The translations under genes and the position numbers were made by a program. A model generated the notes under the pieces. That model was not told the origin of the DNA and did not search any database. It saw only the letters and a list, made by a program, of their open reading frames with translations. Shown here in pieces: positions 43,452 through 51,984 of a stretch of DNA of 64,000 nucleotides. Every line of letters starts with the position of its first letter. Positions within the stretch are counted from its first letter, which is position 1. The DNA is taken from positions 65,635-129,634 of the forward strand of contig CBFHOH010000011.1 in NCBI GenBank assembly GCA_965657335.1, read 5' to 3'. Source of the stretch: UBA4582 sp965657335. Its GTDB lineage: Bacteria; Pseudomonadota; Gammaproteobacteria; Pseudomonadales; Azotimanducaceae.

Positions 43452-44882
43452 ATGAGAAAGACTAAGATTATTTGTACGATTGGTCCCGCCACGGCCAGTT
43501 ATCCAATGCTAGAGAAACTTGCCCACGCCGGGATGGACGTTGTGCGTCTTAACATGTCCCACGGTGATCATGAATCTGCGGCCGCTGTCATCAAGTCAAT
43601 AAAGACACTCAATAAAAAGATTCCTTATCCCGTAGCAATCTTGATGGACACGCAGGGTCCGGAAATTCGTACAGGCGATCTGGTCAATGATCTTGAGCTT
43701 AGAAATGGCTCAGAGATATCAATTACAGTGAGGGATTCTGTCGACGTTGAAAGGTCCTCGATTCATATCCACTATGACGATCTCATTGAAACAGTCAATG
43801 TCGGGGACAGAATTACGGTCGACAATGGCATCATCAATCTCCAGGTGCTTGAGAAGCAGTCGGATGGCATTATGCGGTGCCGAGTCATTGACGGCGGCAT
43901 CCTTAAGAGCAAGCGTCACGTCAACTTACCTGGCATACGCGTAAATTTACCGGCGATTACCAAGAAAGATAAAGAAGACATTCTTTTCGCATTGGAGCAG
44001 CAAGTGGATTTCATTGCACTATCATTTGTGCGGGAAGCAGCTGACGTTCGAGAACTCAAGGAGTTGATGGGCGAGAAAGCCGGCAAGATTAAAATCATCT
44101 CGAAAATCGAAGATCAATCAGGCGTATCTAACCTGTCAGAAATCATTGATGAGTCAGATGGTATTATGGTCGCAAGAGGAGACCTTGGTGTTGAGATCAA
44201 CGTAGCGTCTCTACCTAATGTACAAAGAAAAATCGTTAAGTTGTGCGCCGAAAAAGGCAAGCGAGTGATCGTTGCAACACATTTACTCGAGTCCATGATT
44301 GAGAACCCGATTCCGACCCGCGCCGAAGTGACTGACGTTGCGAACGCAATTTATGAAGAGGTCGATGCCGTGATGTTATCCGGTGAAACAACCGTCGGTA
44401 AATATCCGGTGCGTTGCGTAGAACAGCTTGTAGAGATTGCCGAAATAACTGAAGCGATTCCCGGCTTGTCTTTTAGTGACCAACTAATTTGCGACAACGA
44501 CAAACAGCACCTTGCCGTGACCGCCGTCAATCTTGCCGAAGCACTGGGCGCGGCGGGCATTGTTGTCATTACCCGCCGCGGCTACATGGCCGATTATGTG
44601 ACAAACTGCCGTCCCAATAAAACTAGGATTTATGCGTTTACTAATGATTCCCAGACTCGAAGGCGTCTAATACTCAACAGAAACCTTTCAGCTTTCAGAA
44701 CAGCATTTAGTCGTGACCCAGAGAAAACACTTCAGACCGCCTTTGATGTGCTGCTCAACAGAGAGCGCTTTGAAGCCGGTGATAAGGTTGTGGTCATCTC
44801 GGATGTATTAGAGGGCGTTGGCATCGAGGCGATACAGATTCGCCATCTATCGCCGAAGAACAAGGTAGAAGCAGAAGCGTAA
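43452..44882 (+). CDS. pyk: Pyruvate kinase
   Basis: The 476-residue protein starts RKTKIICTIGPATASYPMLEKL and has NMSHGDHE, LMDTQGPEIRTG, the catalytic ISKIEDQSGVSN (Lys near 218), ARGDLGVEI, VIVATHLLESMIENPIPTRAEVTDVANA and SGETTVGKYPV. It makes pyruvate and ATP from phosphoenolpyruvate and ADP. All catalytic and metal residues are visible, and the length is normal for type II (PykA-like) enzymes. Confidence 0.96.
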   Translation: MRKTKIICTIGPATASYPMLEKLAHAGMDVVRLNMSHGDHESAAAVIKSIKTLNKKIPYPVAILMDTQGPEIRTGDLVNDLELRNGSEISITVRDSVDVERSSIHIHYDDLIETVNVGDRITVDNGIINLQVLEKQSDGIMRCRVIDGGILKSKRHVNLPGIRVNLPAITKKDKEDILFALEQQVDFIALSFVREAADVRELKELMGEKAGKIKIISKIEDQSGVSNLSEIIDESDGIMVARGDLGVEINVASLPNVQRKIVKLCAEKGKRVIVATHLLESMIENPIPTRAEVTDVANAIYEEVDAVMLSGETTVGKYPVRCVEQLVEIAEITEAIPGLSFSDQLICDNDKQHLAVTAVNLAEALGAAGIVVITRRGYMADYVTNCRPNKTRIYAFTNDSQTRRRLILNRNLSAFRTAFSRDPEKTLQTAFDVLLNRERFEAGDKVVVISDVLEGVGIEAIQIRHLSPKNKVEAEA

Positions 44883-44913
44883 TTTCAGCGCGAGCAATCG
44901 CTTGTCTTCTGGG

Positions 44914-46281
44914 TCAGGCAAATATTTTCCCAGGATTCAAAATATCCTTTGGATCCAACGACAGTTTGAGCATCTTCATCAGGTCGATCTCGTCACTGTT
45001 TCTTGACCAACTCAAATACTCTTTTTTCTGAAGTCCAATACCATGTTCGGCAGAAACCGAACCGCCACGTGCTGGAAGACCTGCATAGACGGTCTGATCA
45101 ATCGCTTTTTTTGCTTCAACAGATGCGTCGCCATTACCCACGATAATATGCAAGTTACCGTCGCCGAGATGGCCAAATATCATGCAGCTATGTTCTGGCC
45201 ACTGTTCGGCTAACGAAGCTTTCAGATCCTCGACGTATGATTCCATGTGATTGAGCGACACGCTGATATCGTAAGCGAAAATGGGTGCATGCTGGGCAAC
45301 CTGCCCTACGTCATCGCGAATCGCCCACAAAGCATCTCTCTCCCCCTGATTCTGGGCTATCACCGCGTCGGCAATGAGTTCCTTTTCGAGTGCTTCGCTC
45401 AAAGCGCCCACAAACCTTTCTTGGTCGGCCTCGATAGAACCACCCAATGCTTCCAGCAAAACATAGTATTTGTGATGATGGGGCAATGGCGCTCTGCCCT
45501 CTGCCGGTGGCTGTGTGACCAGCTGGTAGTAGTCTTGCCAGAGCACTTCGTAGGCGCTCAGGGTGCCGCCAAGAGCGGAATCTATAAAATTTAAAAACTC
45601 TGTCACCTTAGTGAAATCGTCGACCGCAAGCAAAGCCATTTCTTGGCTTACCGGCAACGAACGCATTCTCAGCACCAGTCTTGTTACGATACCAAGTGTC
45701 CCCTCAGAGCCAACAAACAACTGCTTTAAGTCGTAGCCCGTGTTGTTTTTGAGGATCTTGTTCATGGAGGAAATTATCGTACCATCAGCCAATACGACCT
45801 CCATACCAAGAATCTGGTCGCGCATCATCCCGTAACGAATCACGCGATTTCCACCAGCATTCGTCGATGCATTGCCGCCGATAGTCGCGGTCCCCCGTGC
45901 ACCGAGGTCAAGCGGGAATAACATGCCCGCCTCGTCCGCTTTTTCTTGCACTGTTTGTAAAGGAACGCCGGCTTGTACTGTCATTGTTCGGCTTTGAACA
46001 TCGACTTCCTCGATGACATTCATACGTTCTAGGCTCAGCGCCAGTTCCTGGTGGTTGGACTGAGTCGCATCAACCAATCCCGTAAGGCCTCCATGGGGTA
46101 CAACCGGTTGGCCCATCTCGTGGCAGATAGACAAGATTTGAGCAACCTCCTCGGTAGATTTGGGTCGCACAAGTGCAATGGGTAAGTTTGTACCCGGGAA
46201 AAGTCTCTCGCTTAATGCATCGCCACTGATAAGCCCTCCTGCGCTCACAACTTTGGATAGCTTTTCTAGTAAACCACTCAT
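44914..46281 (-). CDS. FAD-linked oxidase (D-lactate dehydrogenase/GlcD-like)
   Basis: The 455-residue protein has the VAO/PCMH FAD domain (PIALVRPKSTEEVAQIL, VVPHGGLTGLVDATQ, GARGTATIGGNASTNAGGNRVIRYG, LKQLFVGSEGTLGIVTRLVL) and the C-terminal FAD-oxidase domain with HLGDGNLHII and EHGIGLQKKEYL. Such enzymes oxidise D-2-hydroxy acids (D-lactate, glycolate, 2-hydroxyglutarate). The substrate is not decided by sequence alone. ATG 46281 is chosen for the GGAGA upstream; a TTG at 46308 is the longer option. Confidence 0.9.
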   Translation of the reverse strand: MSGLLEKLSKVVSAGGLISGDALSERLFPGTNLPIALVRPKSTEEVAQILSICHEMGQPVVPHGGLTGLVDATQSNHQELALSLERMNVIEEVDVQSRTMTVQAGVPLQTVQEKADEAGMLFPLDLGARGTATIGGNASTNAGGNRVIRYGMMRDQILGMEVVLADGTIISSMNKILKNNTGYDLKQLFVGSEGTLGIVTRLVLRMRSLPVSQEMALLAVDDFTKVTEFLNFIDSALGGTLSAYEVLWQDYYQLVTQPPAEGRAPLPHHHKYYVLLEALGGSIEADQERFVGALSEALEKELIADAVIAQNQGERDALWAIRDDVGQVAQHAPIFAYDISVSLNHMESYVEDLKASLAEQWPEHSCMIFGHLGDGNLHIIVGNGDASVEAKKAIDQTVYAGLPARGGSVSAEHGIGLQKKEYLSWSRNSDEIDLMKMLKLSLDPKDILNPGKIFA

Positions 46282-46479
46282 AGGTCTCTCCGCACTTCGG
46301 TTTTCCAAAATACTACCACAGTCACCGAACCCTATGTGAGCAGGCGCGGATATTGGCGACCGATCGAGTTGGGGTTACACACTTGAAGGTTAATCATGCC
46401 GTATCAGCCTTGCGACACGAATGTTAGATATTTCGACGTTGTTGTGATCCAAGAATCAGCACAACGCAACCTTTAAGTC

Positions 46480-47421
46480 TCAATCAGAGACACTGCGATA
46501 TTGTTGGTAGAGCAACCCTCCGACAATCAACAACAGCCCAATGTAAGTGGTCGAGTGAATACTTTCACCAAGGATCAGGTGTATCAGAACGAGCGAAATG
46601 AATGGGGAAATAAACACCAAATTGCTAACGCGGCTTGTGTTTTCAGCCAATTTCAGCGCTTTTGACCAGAGCAAGAAAGCGATAGCCATTTCCGCAAAAC
46701 CTATGTATGCCGCGCCGATTAAATGTTCGTTTGAAGCAACAACAGGCGAAGAAAATATCAAGCAAGCAAAAAAAGACACGGGAAGCGCCACAACAAAATT
46801 GAGGCAAACTGCAACTGAAGGCTCCCGTTCATCGCGGACATTTATAATCCAGTAGGTCGCCCAAATAAATGTTGAGAGAATCGCGAGTATAAGCCCTAAT
46901 CCGGAGCCCTCCTCAGCCGAAAACAATGCCGCAGCTTCAAAAGCGTGTAACCAAGGCAATTGTCCCTGCATGGCGATCACGACGACGCCGCTGTAGCAAA
47001 CAAACGCAGCAACAAAATCAGCTCGAGTAATTCGTTGGCCTAAAAAAATTATTGAAAGGAATGTTAGTACGATGGCCCAAGTGTAGTTAATAGGTTGAGC
47101 CACCTGAGCAGGCAACCTGTCGTAAGCCGCAAACAAGACTAGGTAATACAAAACCGGATTGATGCAACCAGAAATTAGCGTGACTTTCCAATGGCTGAAA
47201 AATTGCTTGTCGAGCGTATGGATTATCCCGCGGAACCAGGCCAAACCCAAAAGAACAAGCGTCGCGAATAAAGTAGCGTAAAAAACCAGCTGGAAGATAT
47301 CTAAATGCTTAAGTGCGAGCTTAAATGCCACACCCACTGTCGACCAGAGCAACACGGTTGCCAGACCGTATAAGTATGCTTGGTTTTGCCTAGAAATAAT
47401 GACACCTGTCAGGGAGGTCAT
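46480..47421 (-). CDS. EamA/DMT-family transporter
   Basis: The 313-residue protein has ten predicted membrane segments in two EamA repeats (about residues 15-140 and 165-300). YLYGLATVLLWSTVGVAFKLAL and PAQVAQPINYTWAIVLTFLS are typical of the drug/metabolite transporters, many of which export amino acids. The ATG at 47421 lies only four bases downstream of the CCA end of tRNA-Leu on the same strand. No Shine-Dalgarno fits in between, so the mRNA is probably made as a tRNA co-transcript and becomes nearly leaderless after tRNA processing. Confidence 0.87.
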   Translation of the reverse strand: MTSLTGVIISRQNQAYLYGLATVLLWSTVGVAFKLALKHLDIFQLVFYATLFATLVLLGLAWFRGIIHTLDKQFFSHWKVTLISGCINPVLYYLVLFAAYDRLPAQVAQPINYTWAIVLTFLSIIFLGQRITRADFVAAFVCYSGVVVIAMQGQLPWLHAFEAAALFSAEEGSGLGLILAILSTFIWATYWIINVRDEREPSVAVCLNFVVALPVSFFACLIFSSPVVASNEHLIGAAYIGFAEMAIAFLLWSKALKLAENTSRVSNLVFISPFISLVLIHLILGESIHSTTYIGLLLIVGGLLYQQYRSVSD

Positions 47422-47425
47422 AAAC

Positions 47426-47513
47426 TGGTGCCCGGGGCCGGGGTCGAACCGGCACCGCTCGAAAGCGACAAGATTTTAAGTCTTGCGTGTCTACCAATTT
47501 CACCACCCGGGCA
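47426..47513 (-). tRNA. tRNA-Leu (anticodon UAA), CCA encoded
   Basis: The minus strand folds as a class II tRNA: acceptor TGCCCGG / CCGGGCA, anticodon stem CAAGA / TCTTG with loop CTTAAAA (anticodon UAA), a long variable arm, and GGTTCGACC in the T loop. The 3' CCA (47428-47426) is encoded. E. coli leuZ, the last tRNA after pgsA, has the same anticodon. Confidence 0.97.
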
Positions 47514-47537
47514 AGAGAAGGATCGTGAAAAGCGCGT

Positions 47538-47566
47538 AGTTTAACCACCTCGAGACAGTTGCTCAA
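47538..47566 (-). promoter_or_regulatory. Sigma-70 promoter of tRNA-Leu with GC-rich discriminator
   Basis: On the minus strand TTGAGC (-35, 47566-47561) and TAAACT (-10, 47543-47538) are separated by exactly 17 bases, followed by a discriminator ACGCGC as in stringently controlled tRNA promoters. The start would be about 18 bases before the tRNA. Confidence 0.55.
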
Positions 47567-47811
47567 TCACTGAAGGCAAATCTTTCCGGATTATTGGCAT
47601 CACAGCGCCTGCTTTTGCCAATTAATACACACCTTCACTCCTTATCAAGCCGATTGGCCTCTCAGCGACGCTATTAAGCCGGCATACCGAACCTGGCACT
47701 CGCGAACATGCGCACTGATGCGGAAAAATTCCTGTCGACGTTGACGTTTGTAGACAGAGATTTCTTCACCAAGCGTTTACATCGAAAGGCGGTCTCTCCA
47801 TAATCGGCATC

Positions 47812-47828
47812 AGAGACATTCCGTCTCT
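47812..47828 (+). promoter_or_regulatory. Candidate TetR autoregulatory operator
   Basis: AGAGAC (47812-47817) and GTCTCT (47823-47828) form a 6-5-6 inverted repeat 30 bases before the start of the TetR gene, with a third half-site GTCTCT at 47792-47797. Position and symmetry suit a TetR dimer. Confidence 0.4.
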
Positions 47829-47858
47829 AAATTTCTCTAATCTAATTAAAGCCAACAC

Positions 47859-48452
47859 GTGTCTGAAACTGAATTCTATACTCCGATCTCTGATGGTCGC
47901 CACCAACGCAGTCGCGACAGCAAGCGAAAAATTGTGACAGCGATGCTCGAACTGGTTCGTGCCGGTGTAATCGCGCCGACGGCCGAGGAAGTGGCCGCGC
48001 GAGCAAATGTGGGTTTGCGCACGGTTTTTAGACGATTCAAGGACATGGAGAGTCTCTACGCGGAGATGTCTCTAGCAATCAGTCAAAAGGTTGCTCCACT
48101 TCTTAATGAGGCTCCCAGTCATGCGGACTGGCGACAAAATTTCAGGCAACTACTTGAACGTCGGCTTCAGATGTACGAAATCATCATGCCCTACCGTATC
48201 GCTTCTAATGCAATGAAACTTAAGTCCAATATTTTGTTGTCGCGGCACAGCGAGTTGGTGAGAGATGAGCGCAAACTGCTACGAGCTGTTTTACCCAGCT
48301 TCTTGCTGACGGATCCCGTGCTCGCTGAGGCACTTGAGGCTGCCCTTAGCTTTGACATGTGGAATCAGCTACGCAATGATCAGAACCTTAGCGTTGATCA
48401 GGCGACGGCTGTCGTTCAAAAGTTTTGCTCAGCGCTATTACTCAGCACTTAA
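47859..48452 (+). CDS. TetR-family transcriptional regulator
   Basis: The 197-residue protein has an N-terminal DNA-binding domain (about 15-65): RDSKRKIVTAMLELVRAGVIAPTAEEVAARANVGLRTVFRRFKDMESLYAEM, with the turn-helix ANVGLRTVFRRF. The C-terminal ligand domain is helical and not diagnostic. The start is GTG 47859. It is the first gene of the segment between tRNA-Leu and tRNA-Cys and may control the divergent secreted pair downstream or itself. Confidence 0.87.
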   Translation: MSETEFYTPISDGRHQRSRDSKRKIVTAMLELVRAGVIAPTAEEVAARANVGLRTVFRRFKDMESLYAEMSLAISQKVAPLLNEAPSHADWRQNFRQLLERRLQMYEIIMPYRIASNAMKLKSNILLSRHSELVRDERKLLRAVLPSFLLTDPVLAEALEAALSFDMWNQLRNDQNLSVDQATAVVQKFCSALLLST

Positions 48453-48601
48453 AAGAAATCATCATTGGCTTTTTCAAGCTGATCCAGCCCAATGTTAGTC
48501 TGCATAGATACGTGACGGCGTCTTTGCGGTTACTTGCGCGTATTACATGTCAGCAAGTCCGACCGGAACAAAGTTTGAGCGACCGATAATGGCAGCTTGT
48601 A

Positions 48602-48626
48602 GCGACCGACTAAAAAAGTCGATCGC
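48602..48626. terminator. Hairpin between convergent TetR gene and secreted-protein gene
   Basis: GCGACCGAC (48602-48610) pairs with GTCGATCGC (48618-48626) except for one C-A mismatch, across loop TAAAAAA. It lies between two converging genes and could end transcription from either side, but neither strand has a T tract outside the stem. Confidence 0.4.
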
Positions 48627-48634
48627 CCGCTTAG

Positions 48635-49387
48635 CTACTCTCCGTGAAAGGCTTTAACGTCCATGCCGCCGTCATAAATCGCTGTGTTTTGAACAAGATC
48701 GGTACCCTGCCAGGTTACCGTGCTTCTCACCGTGCTTAGGAAATTGGCCCATGCTGGTTGCGTGTTGAGATAATTCATCCACTCTTCCATTTCGGCAACA
48801 GATTTATAACCGTTAACAAGCATATGCGTCGAGAATGCATTGTTGGCACCATTGCGATTTCCAACAGGCAACGCATGTACCGCGGTTTGCCCGGGATATT
48901 TATCACCCGTCGCGGCGATCAGAGCATCCATTGCGCCAACGAGTTTAACCGGATCTGTCGAATGAAAACGGGTCACTTGCCAGACACGGTCCTCGTTCGA
49001 GATATCGCCCCAAGTCTTAATCATGCTACCCATATATTGCGATACGGGTGTTGAAGACGCTTCCAACGCTGCCCAAAAAGGCGCGATGTCGGGATCACCC
49101 ACAAGACTGTTTTCCCACTCTTCGATAGCCGCCATGCTATCCATCAACAAAACGAACGTATGCGTGGCTGGGTTGATGCCGTTGGCTAAAACCGTATTGA
49201 CATGCAGCCCACCTTTATAGCTTTTTCCTTTTTTTGACTTCATGAATGTATCCGTCGCTTCAAGCACCGCAACTTGTTTCGAGTTGGGGACAGCGACTTC
49301 GTAAATCTTGAAAGACGGTGCAGCGAGGACACCGTGACACATTATTGCTAGAGCGCCGAGTAGTAGATATCTGGGTGAAAAATGCAT
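48635..49387 (-). CDS. Secreted two-domain protein, dimeric alpha-beta barrel-like
   Basis: The 250-residue protein has a signal peptide (about residues 1-21, cleaved near VLAA), followed by two similar halves. The second half has WQVTRF, a helix, ALPVGNRNGANNAFSTHMLV and SVAEMEEWMNYLNTQPAWANFLSTV. The pattern strand-helix-strand with a final EEW/YMNxxxxxPxW helix recurs in the divergent protein at 49835. This looks like a ferredoxin-like dimeric alpha-beta barrel repeat, as in DUF1330/NIPSNAP/monooxygenase folds, exported to the periplasm. No catalytic residues are recognised. ATG 49387 is chosen for AAGGA upstream and because it begins the signal peptide. Confidence 0.7.
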   Translation of the reverse strand: MHFSPRYLLLGALAIMCHGVLAAPSFKIYEVAVPNSKQVAVLEATDTFMKSKKGKSYKGGLHVNTVLANGINPATHTFVLLMDSMAAIEEWENSLVGDPDIAPFWAALEASSTPVSQYMGSMIKTWGDISNEDRVWQVTRFHSTDPVKLVGAMDALIAATGDKYPGQTAVHALPVGNRNGANNAFSTHMLVNGYKSVAEMEEWMNYLNTQPAWANFLSTVRSTVTWQGTDLVQNTAIYDGGMDVKAFHGE

Positions 49388-49834
49388 TTTTCTATTCCTT
49401 ATGCTGAGTCTGAAACCTAGCAAAAGCAGGTTTGCCTTTACCGGTTTGGAGTGACGATATTCGAACGATCTCCGCGGGTGCGTCAATATTGGTTCGATTT
49501 TGGTATCCACGATTGATACCCATACTCCTGAGGTTAACGCTGTGACGAGTTAAACCGATTACTAACCTGTGATTAAGTATTAGCTGTAACCTATTGTATT
49601 TAAACAATTTACGTTCTCGCTAAACGATAAAAAGTGTGCCGCTAGATGTATGCCCCTGTAATTAGCATCAGAGCATTGCTGAACTTATTTGCCCGCGCTG
49701 AAGTGGCACAGTCACTTTTGCACATGCGCAAAAATGGCAAAAATCACCCGCTTGACCAATATCGAACTAACATTGTCCGTGTACCGCGCAATGATATATT
49801 TCAAGCCTCTCAACACTTGAAACGGAGCGATAAA
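49388..49834. other. Divergent promoter region of the secreted pair
   Basis: This 447-base region separates the two divergent signal-peptide genes. It is AT-rich in its middle (TATTGTATTTAAACAATTTACG near 49592). The frame of the rightward gene stays open upstream to 49646 but that extension lacks a signal peptide and is not preferred. No operator or RNA is convincingly seen. Confidence 0.5.
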
Positions 49835-50617
49835 ATGTTAAGAACGTTGTTAATTAGTACATTTTTGATGGTTTGTGGTTCGGTTGTCGCTGACGATCAG
49901 GCAACCAAACGAGTGGTTGGTTTGGACCTGAGCCAAGGCAATTCCTTACAAATGCAATTGTGCTCGTTGAAACCAGGCAAAAAAATGAAGAGCTATCAAG
50001 CGAATTTCGATGCGTATGTTGATTGGTCTAAAGAACAAGGCGTTGAAACCTTTGCTTTGCGTCTTACCCCCATGTACCACTCGCAACCGAACAATCAAAG
50101 CAGTTACGAATGGATAGAGCTCCTCGCTGCCCCGTTTGAAGTTAGCGGCGCGGCATGGGACAAATGGCAAAAGACCAAAGAGGGCCAGGCGCTCAACGAG
50201 GATTGGCAATCTATTGCTGACTGCAGGGTAAGCCTCAATCCTATCTTTACGCTTTATGTTGACGAAACCATTACCTCAGAAGACACACGTATTGTGACGA
50301 TGGATTGGTGTTCGCGCTTGCCGGGCGTAAGTTATGATCAGCTTGAGGAAAAACACAACAGCATGCTCGCAAACCGAGCGCCAGATTCTCCCGTTAAAGC
50401 TTGGAGCATCATGTACAAGGGGCTGGGAATGCGAAATGCGCCGGGCGAATATATGCACATGCTGAGTTTTGGCGACAACGCAGGTTTAAATGCCTATATG
50501 AACAACTACGCTAACAATGATGGATGGCGGCAGCGCGAGGCTTACCAAACGTCATATGCCACCTGTACCGGTCAAAATGTATATTTCGCTGAGGTATTGA
50601 ATCGTCCAGGCGAGTAG
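49835..50617 (+). CDS. Secreted two-domain protein, dimeric alpha-beta barrel-like
   Basis: The 260-residue protein has a signal peptide (about residues 1-19, ending VVA) and two similar halves. The second half shows VTMDWCSRLPG, a helix, KAWSIMYKGLGMRNAPGEYMHMLSFGDNAGLNAYMNNYANNDGWRQREAYQTS. It is the same strand-helix-strand-YMNxY pattern as in the divergent protein at 48635, so the two are probably ancient paralogues. Cysteines near 31, 130, 150 and 247 could pair in the periplasm. Function is unknown. ATG 49835 is chosen for CGGAG upstream and the signal peptide. Confidence 0.7.
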   Translation: MLRTLLISTFLMVCGSVVADDQATKRVVGLDLSQGNSLQMQLCSLKPGKKMKSYQANFDAYVDWSKEQGVETFALRLTPMYHSQPNNQSSYEWIELLAAPFEVSGAAWDKWQKTKEGQALNEDWQSIADCRVSLNPIFTLYVDETITSEDTRIVTMDWCSRLPGVSYDQLEEKHNSMLANRAPDSPVKAWSIMYKGLGMRNAPGEYMHMLSFGDNAGLNAYMNNYANNDGWRQREAYQTSYATCTGQNVYFAEVLNRPGE

Positions 50618-50640
50618 TCAACGGATAAACATTCCTGATA

Positions 50641-50672
50641 CCCGGCTGTCTTTGGCAATAAAGCAGTCGGGG
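50641..50672 (+). terminator. Strong hairpin after the secreted-protein gene
   Basis: CCCGGCTG (50641-50648) pairs with CAGTCGGG (50664-50671, one G-T pair) and the inner CTTT / AAAG extends the stem. It lies 24 bases after the stop. No T tract follows, so it may act by rho or protect the 3' end rather than terminate intrinsically. Confidence 0.45.
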
Positions 50673-50858
50673 TTATGGGCATCTCATCCAAGGCTGCACG
50701 CTGATCATAATGTTCTCCTCACGCATTATTAACTTTGAACACCATTCCGGTAGTTTCTGGTAAGACCTTCTCCTCAATATGCTCAACAAATGATCGGCTG
50801 AACATTTCTCGGTAGGTTAGCCAATAACCATCCCATCTTTCATCTCTTATGACGTTGG

Positions 50859-51665
50859 CTAATGCAAGAGACTTTCTCTTATCGTTTCGGGTGCGAAAAA
50901 CATGAAGATAAGAAAACCCGTCACCTCCATCCAATGCCAGTTCATGAGTGACGCATCTATTTTAGATGTGTCTCCGAACTTGTAGGAAGCGATATAAACG
51001 CTGATATAGCTGAGTAGTCCATAAGCAAGGCCATTCATAGCAATCTTTAATCCTTCATACATTCCTTCGTTAATGCCGTCACCCGAAAAACTTGTGTAAA
51101 GCACTACCAACCCAAAAACTAAGCTAATCATTGCACTTAGTAAAGATGCTTGACATACCACCTCAATGCGATGGTCAGAATCACTCAAAAGAATGGCCGC
51201 TATAGTAGTCATTCCAAAAACAGATAATGCTACCGGGTTGATAAAGATATCAGTGACAGGAAATGGATCGGCAGCCATGAAACCAGCCCACAATATTAAT
51301 CCTAGAAAAGGACCAAGAATGAGACTAATTGCGTTCCAACTGGCAGTTTGTTGATTTTTTTTAATTGAAGGTACAGATCTTTTGAATGTGGAAAAGTAAC
51401 CTAAAGCCGACAGTAGTCCTCCATAAGTGATAGTAAGCAGCATGATCGCGGTAGCTGGGCCGGCAGCCTTTGCGTCTGTCAAGTTAACTGTCATACCTGT
51501 CACACCAATAACCGACCAAAATAAACCAAGTGGTACGCCTAAGTCTCTGAAAAGGACATTCCATTTAGTTTGGCATGAAAACCACAGGCAAACGCATGTT
51601 AAAAGGAGAGGAACAAAAACAACCACCAAGCTGGTAGCGTCTACAAACATAGAAAAGATTTCCAT
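50859..51665 (-). CDS. MotA/PomA-like membrane protein with internal duplication
   Basis: The 268-residue protein has about seven membrane helices in two halves. The first half reads like the channel core of the sodium stator PomA: FVDATSLVVVF (about 7-17), then VPLGLFWSVIGVTGMTVNL, TDAKAAGPATAIMLLTITYGGLLSA (about 45-90). It aligns without gaps to the remembered PomA DDPKAIGPAMAVALLTTLYG region. The long cytoplasmic loop of true stators is missing. The second half (FINPVALSVFG ...) is a degenerate copy. It ends NWHWMEVTGFLIFMFFAPE, shared with the divergent paralogue at 51985. There is no MotB or flagellar gene nearby. It is probably an ion-conducting membrane complex of unknown use. The ATG has AAGGA upstream. 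Confidence 0.72.
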   Translation of the reverse strand: MEIFSMFVDATSLVVVFVPLLLTCVCLWFSCQTKWNVLFRDLGVPLGLFWSVIGVTGMTVNLTDAKAAGPATAIMLLTITYGGLLSALGYFSTFKRSVPSIKKNQQTASWNAISLILGPFLGLILWAGFMAADPFPVTDIFINPVALSVFGMTTIAAILLSDSDHRIEVVCQASLLSAMISLVFGLVVLYTSFSGDGINEGMYEGLKIAMNGLAYGLLSYISVYIASYKFGDTSKIDASLMNWHWMEVTGFLIFMFFAPETIRESLLH

Positions 51666-51984
51666 TACTGTTTTCCTTCGATCGATTTATTCGAGATATT
51701 AGCAGAGATAGGGTTACCAGTTTTCGTAGGGGCTTAAAAACTGAAGCAGTAAGACTTATTAAGGATGACTAACGATTTAATCAATCAGATCACTTTATAT
51801 GCACTCAGAACTCCTTAGGCACTCTCTCACGACCGCTAAAGCCCTATAAGTCCTGCTATCGTCACGGCAAATATTCCTCCAAGATTAGACAGACTTACCA
51901 TCCGTAACGAAACATCTAGATTCCTTTGAAATTCCGAATCAAATCGGCTTAAGTTGCCTATATTCAACTAATAAGGCTGAGAAA
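51666..51984. other. Divergent promoter region of the MotA-like pair
   Basis: The 319-base gap between the two divergent paralogues is AT-rich with several TATTAA/TTAAGG-like elements. No repeat, operator or RNA gene is convincing. The shared region suggests coordinated expression. Confidence 0.45.

Larger units (their letters stand above)
47514..47858. other. Intergenic region between tRNA-Leu and TetR gene
   Basis: This 345-base gap holds the tRNA-Leu promoter (left) and, on the right, an operator-like AGAGAC-ATTCC-GTCTCT (47812-47828) with a further GTCTCT at 47792, 30 bases before the TetR start. I looked for a copy of the tRNA-Cys or tRNA-Leu 3' end that would mark an attachment site and see none. 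Confidence 0.5.

Noticed and set aside
49697..49715. Sigma-54-like TGGCACAGTCACTTTTGC upstream of the secreted protein at 49835
   Set aside because: The two halves are about three bases too far apart for a -24/-12 promoter.
50719..50934. 71-codon leftward frame overlapping the end of the MotA-like gene
   Set aside because: Its composition is coding-like, but it overlaps a conserved gene by 76 bases, has no plausible ribosome site, and the MotA-like protein ends where its paralogue does, so a frameshift is not needed.
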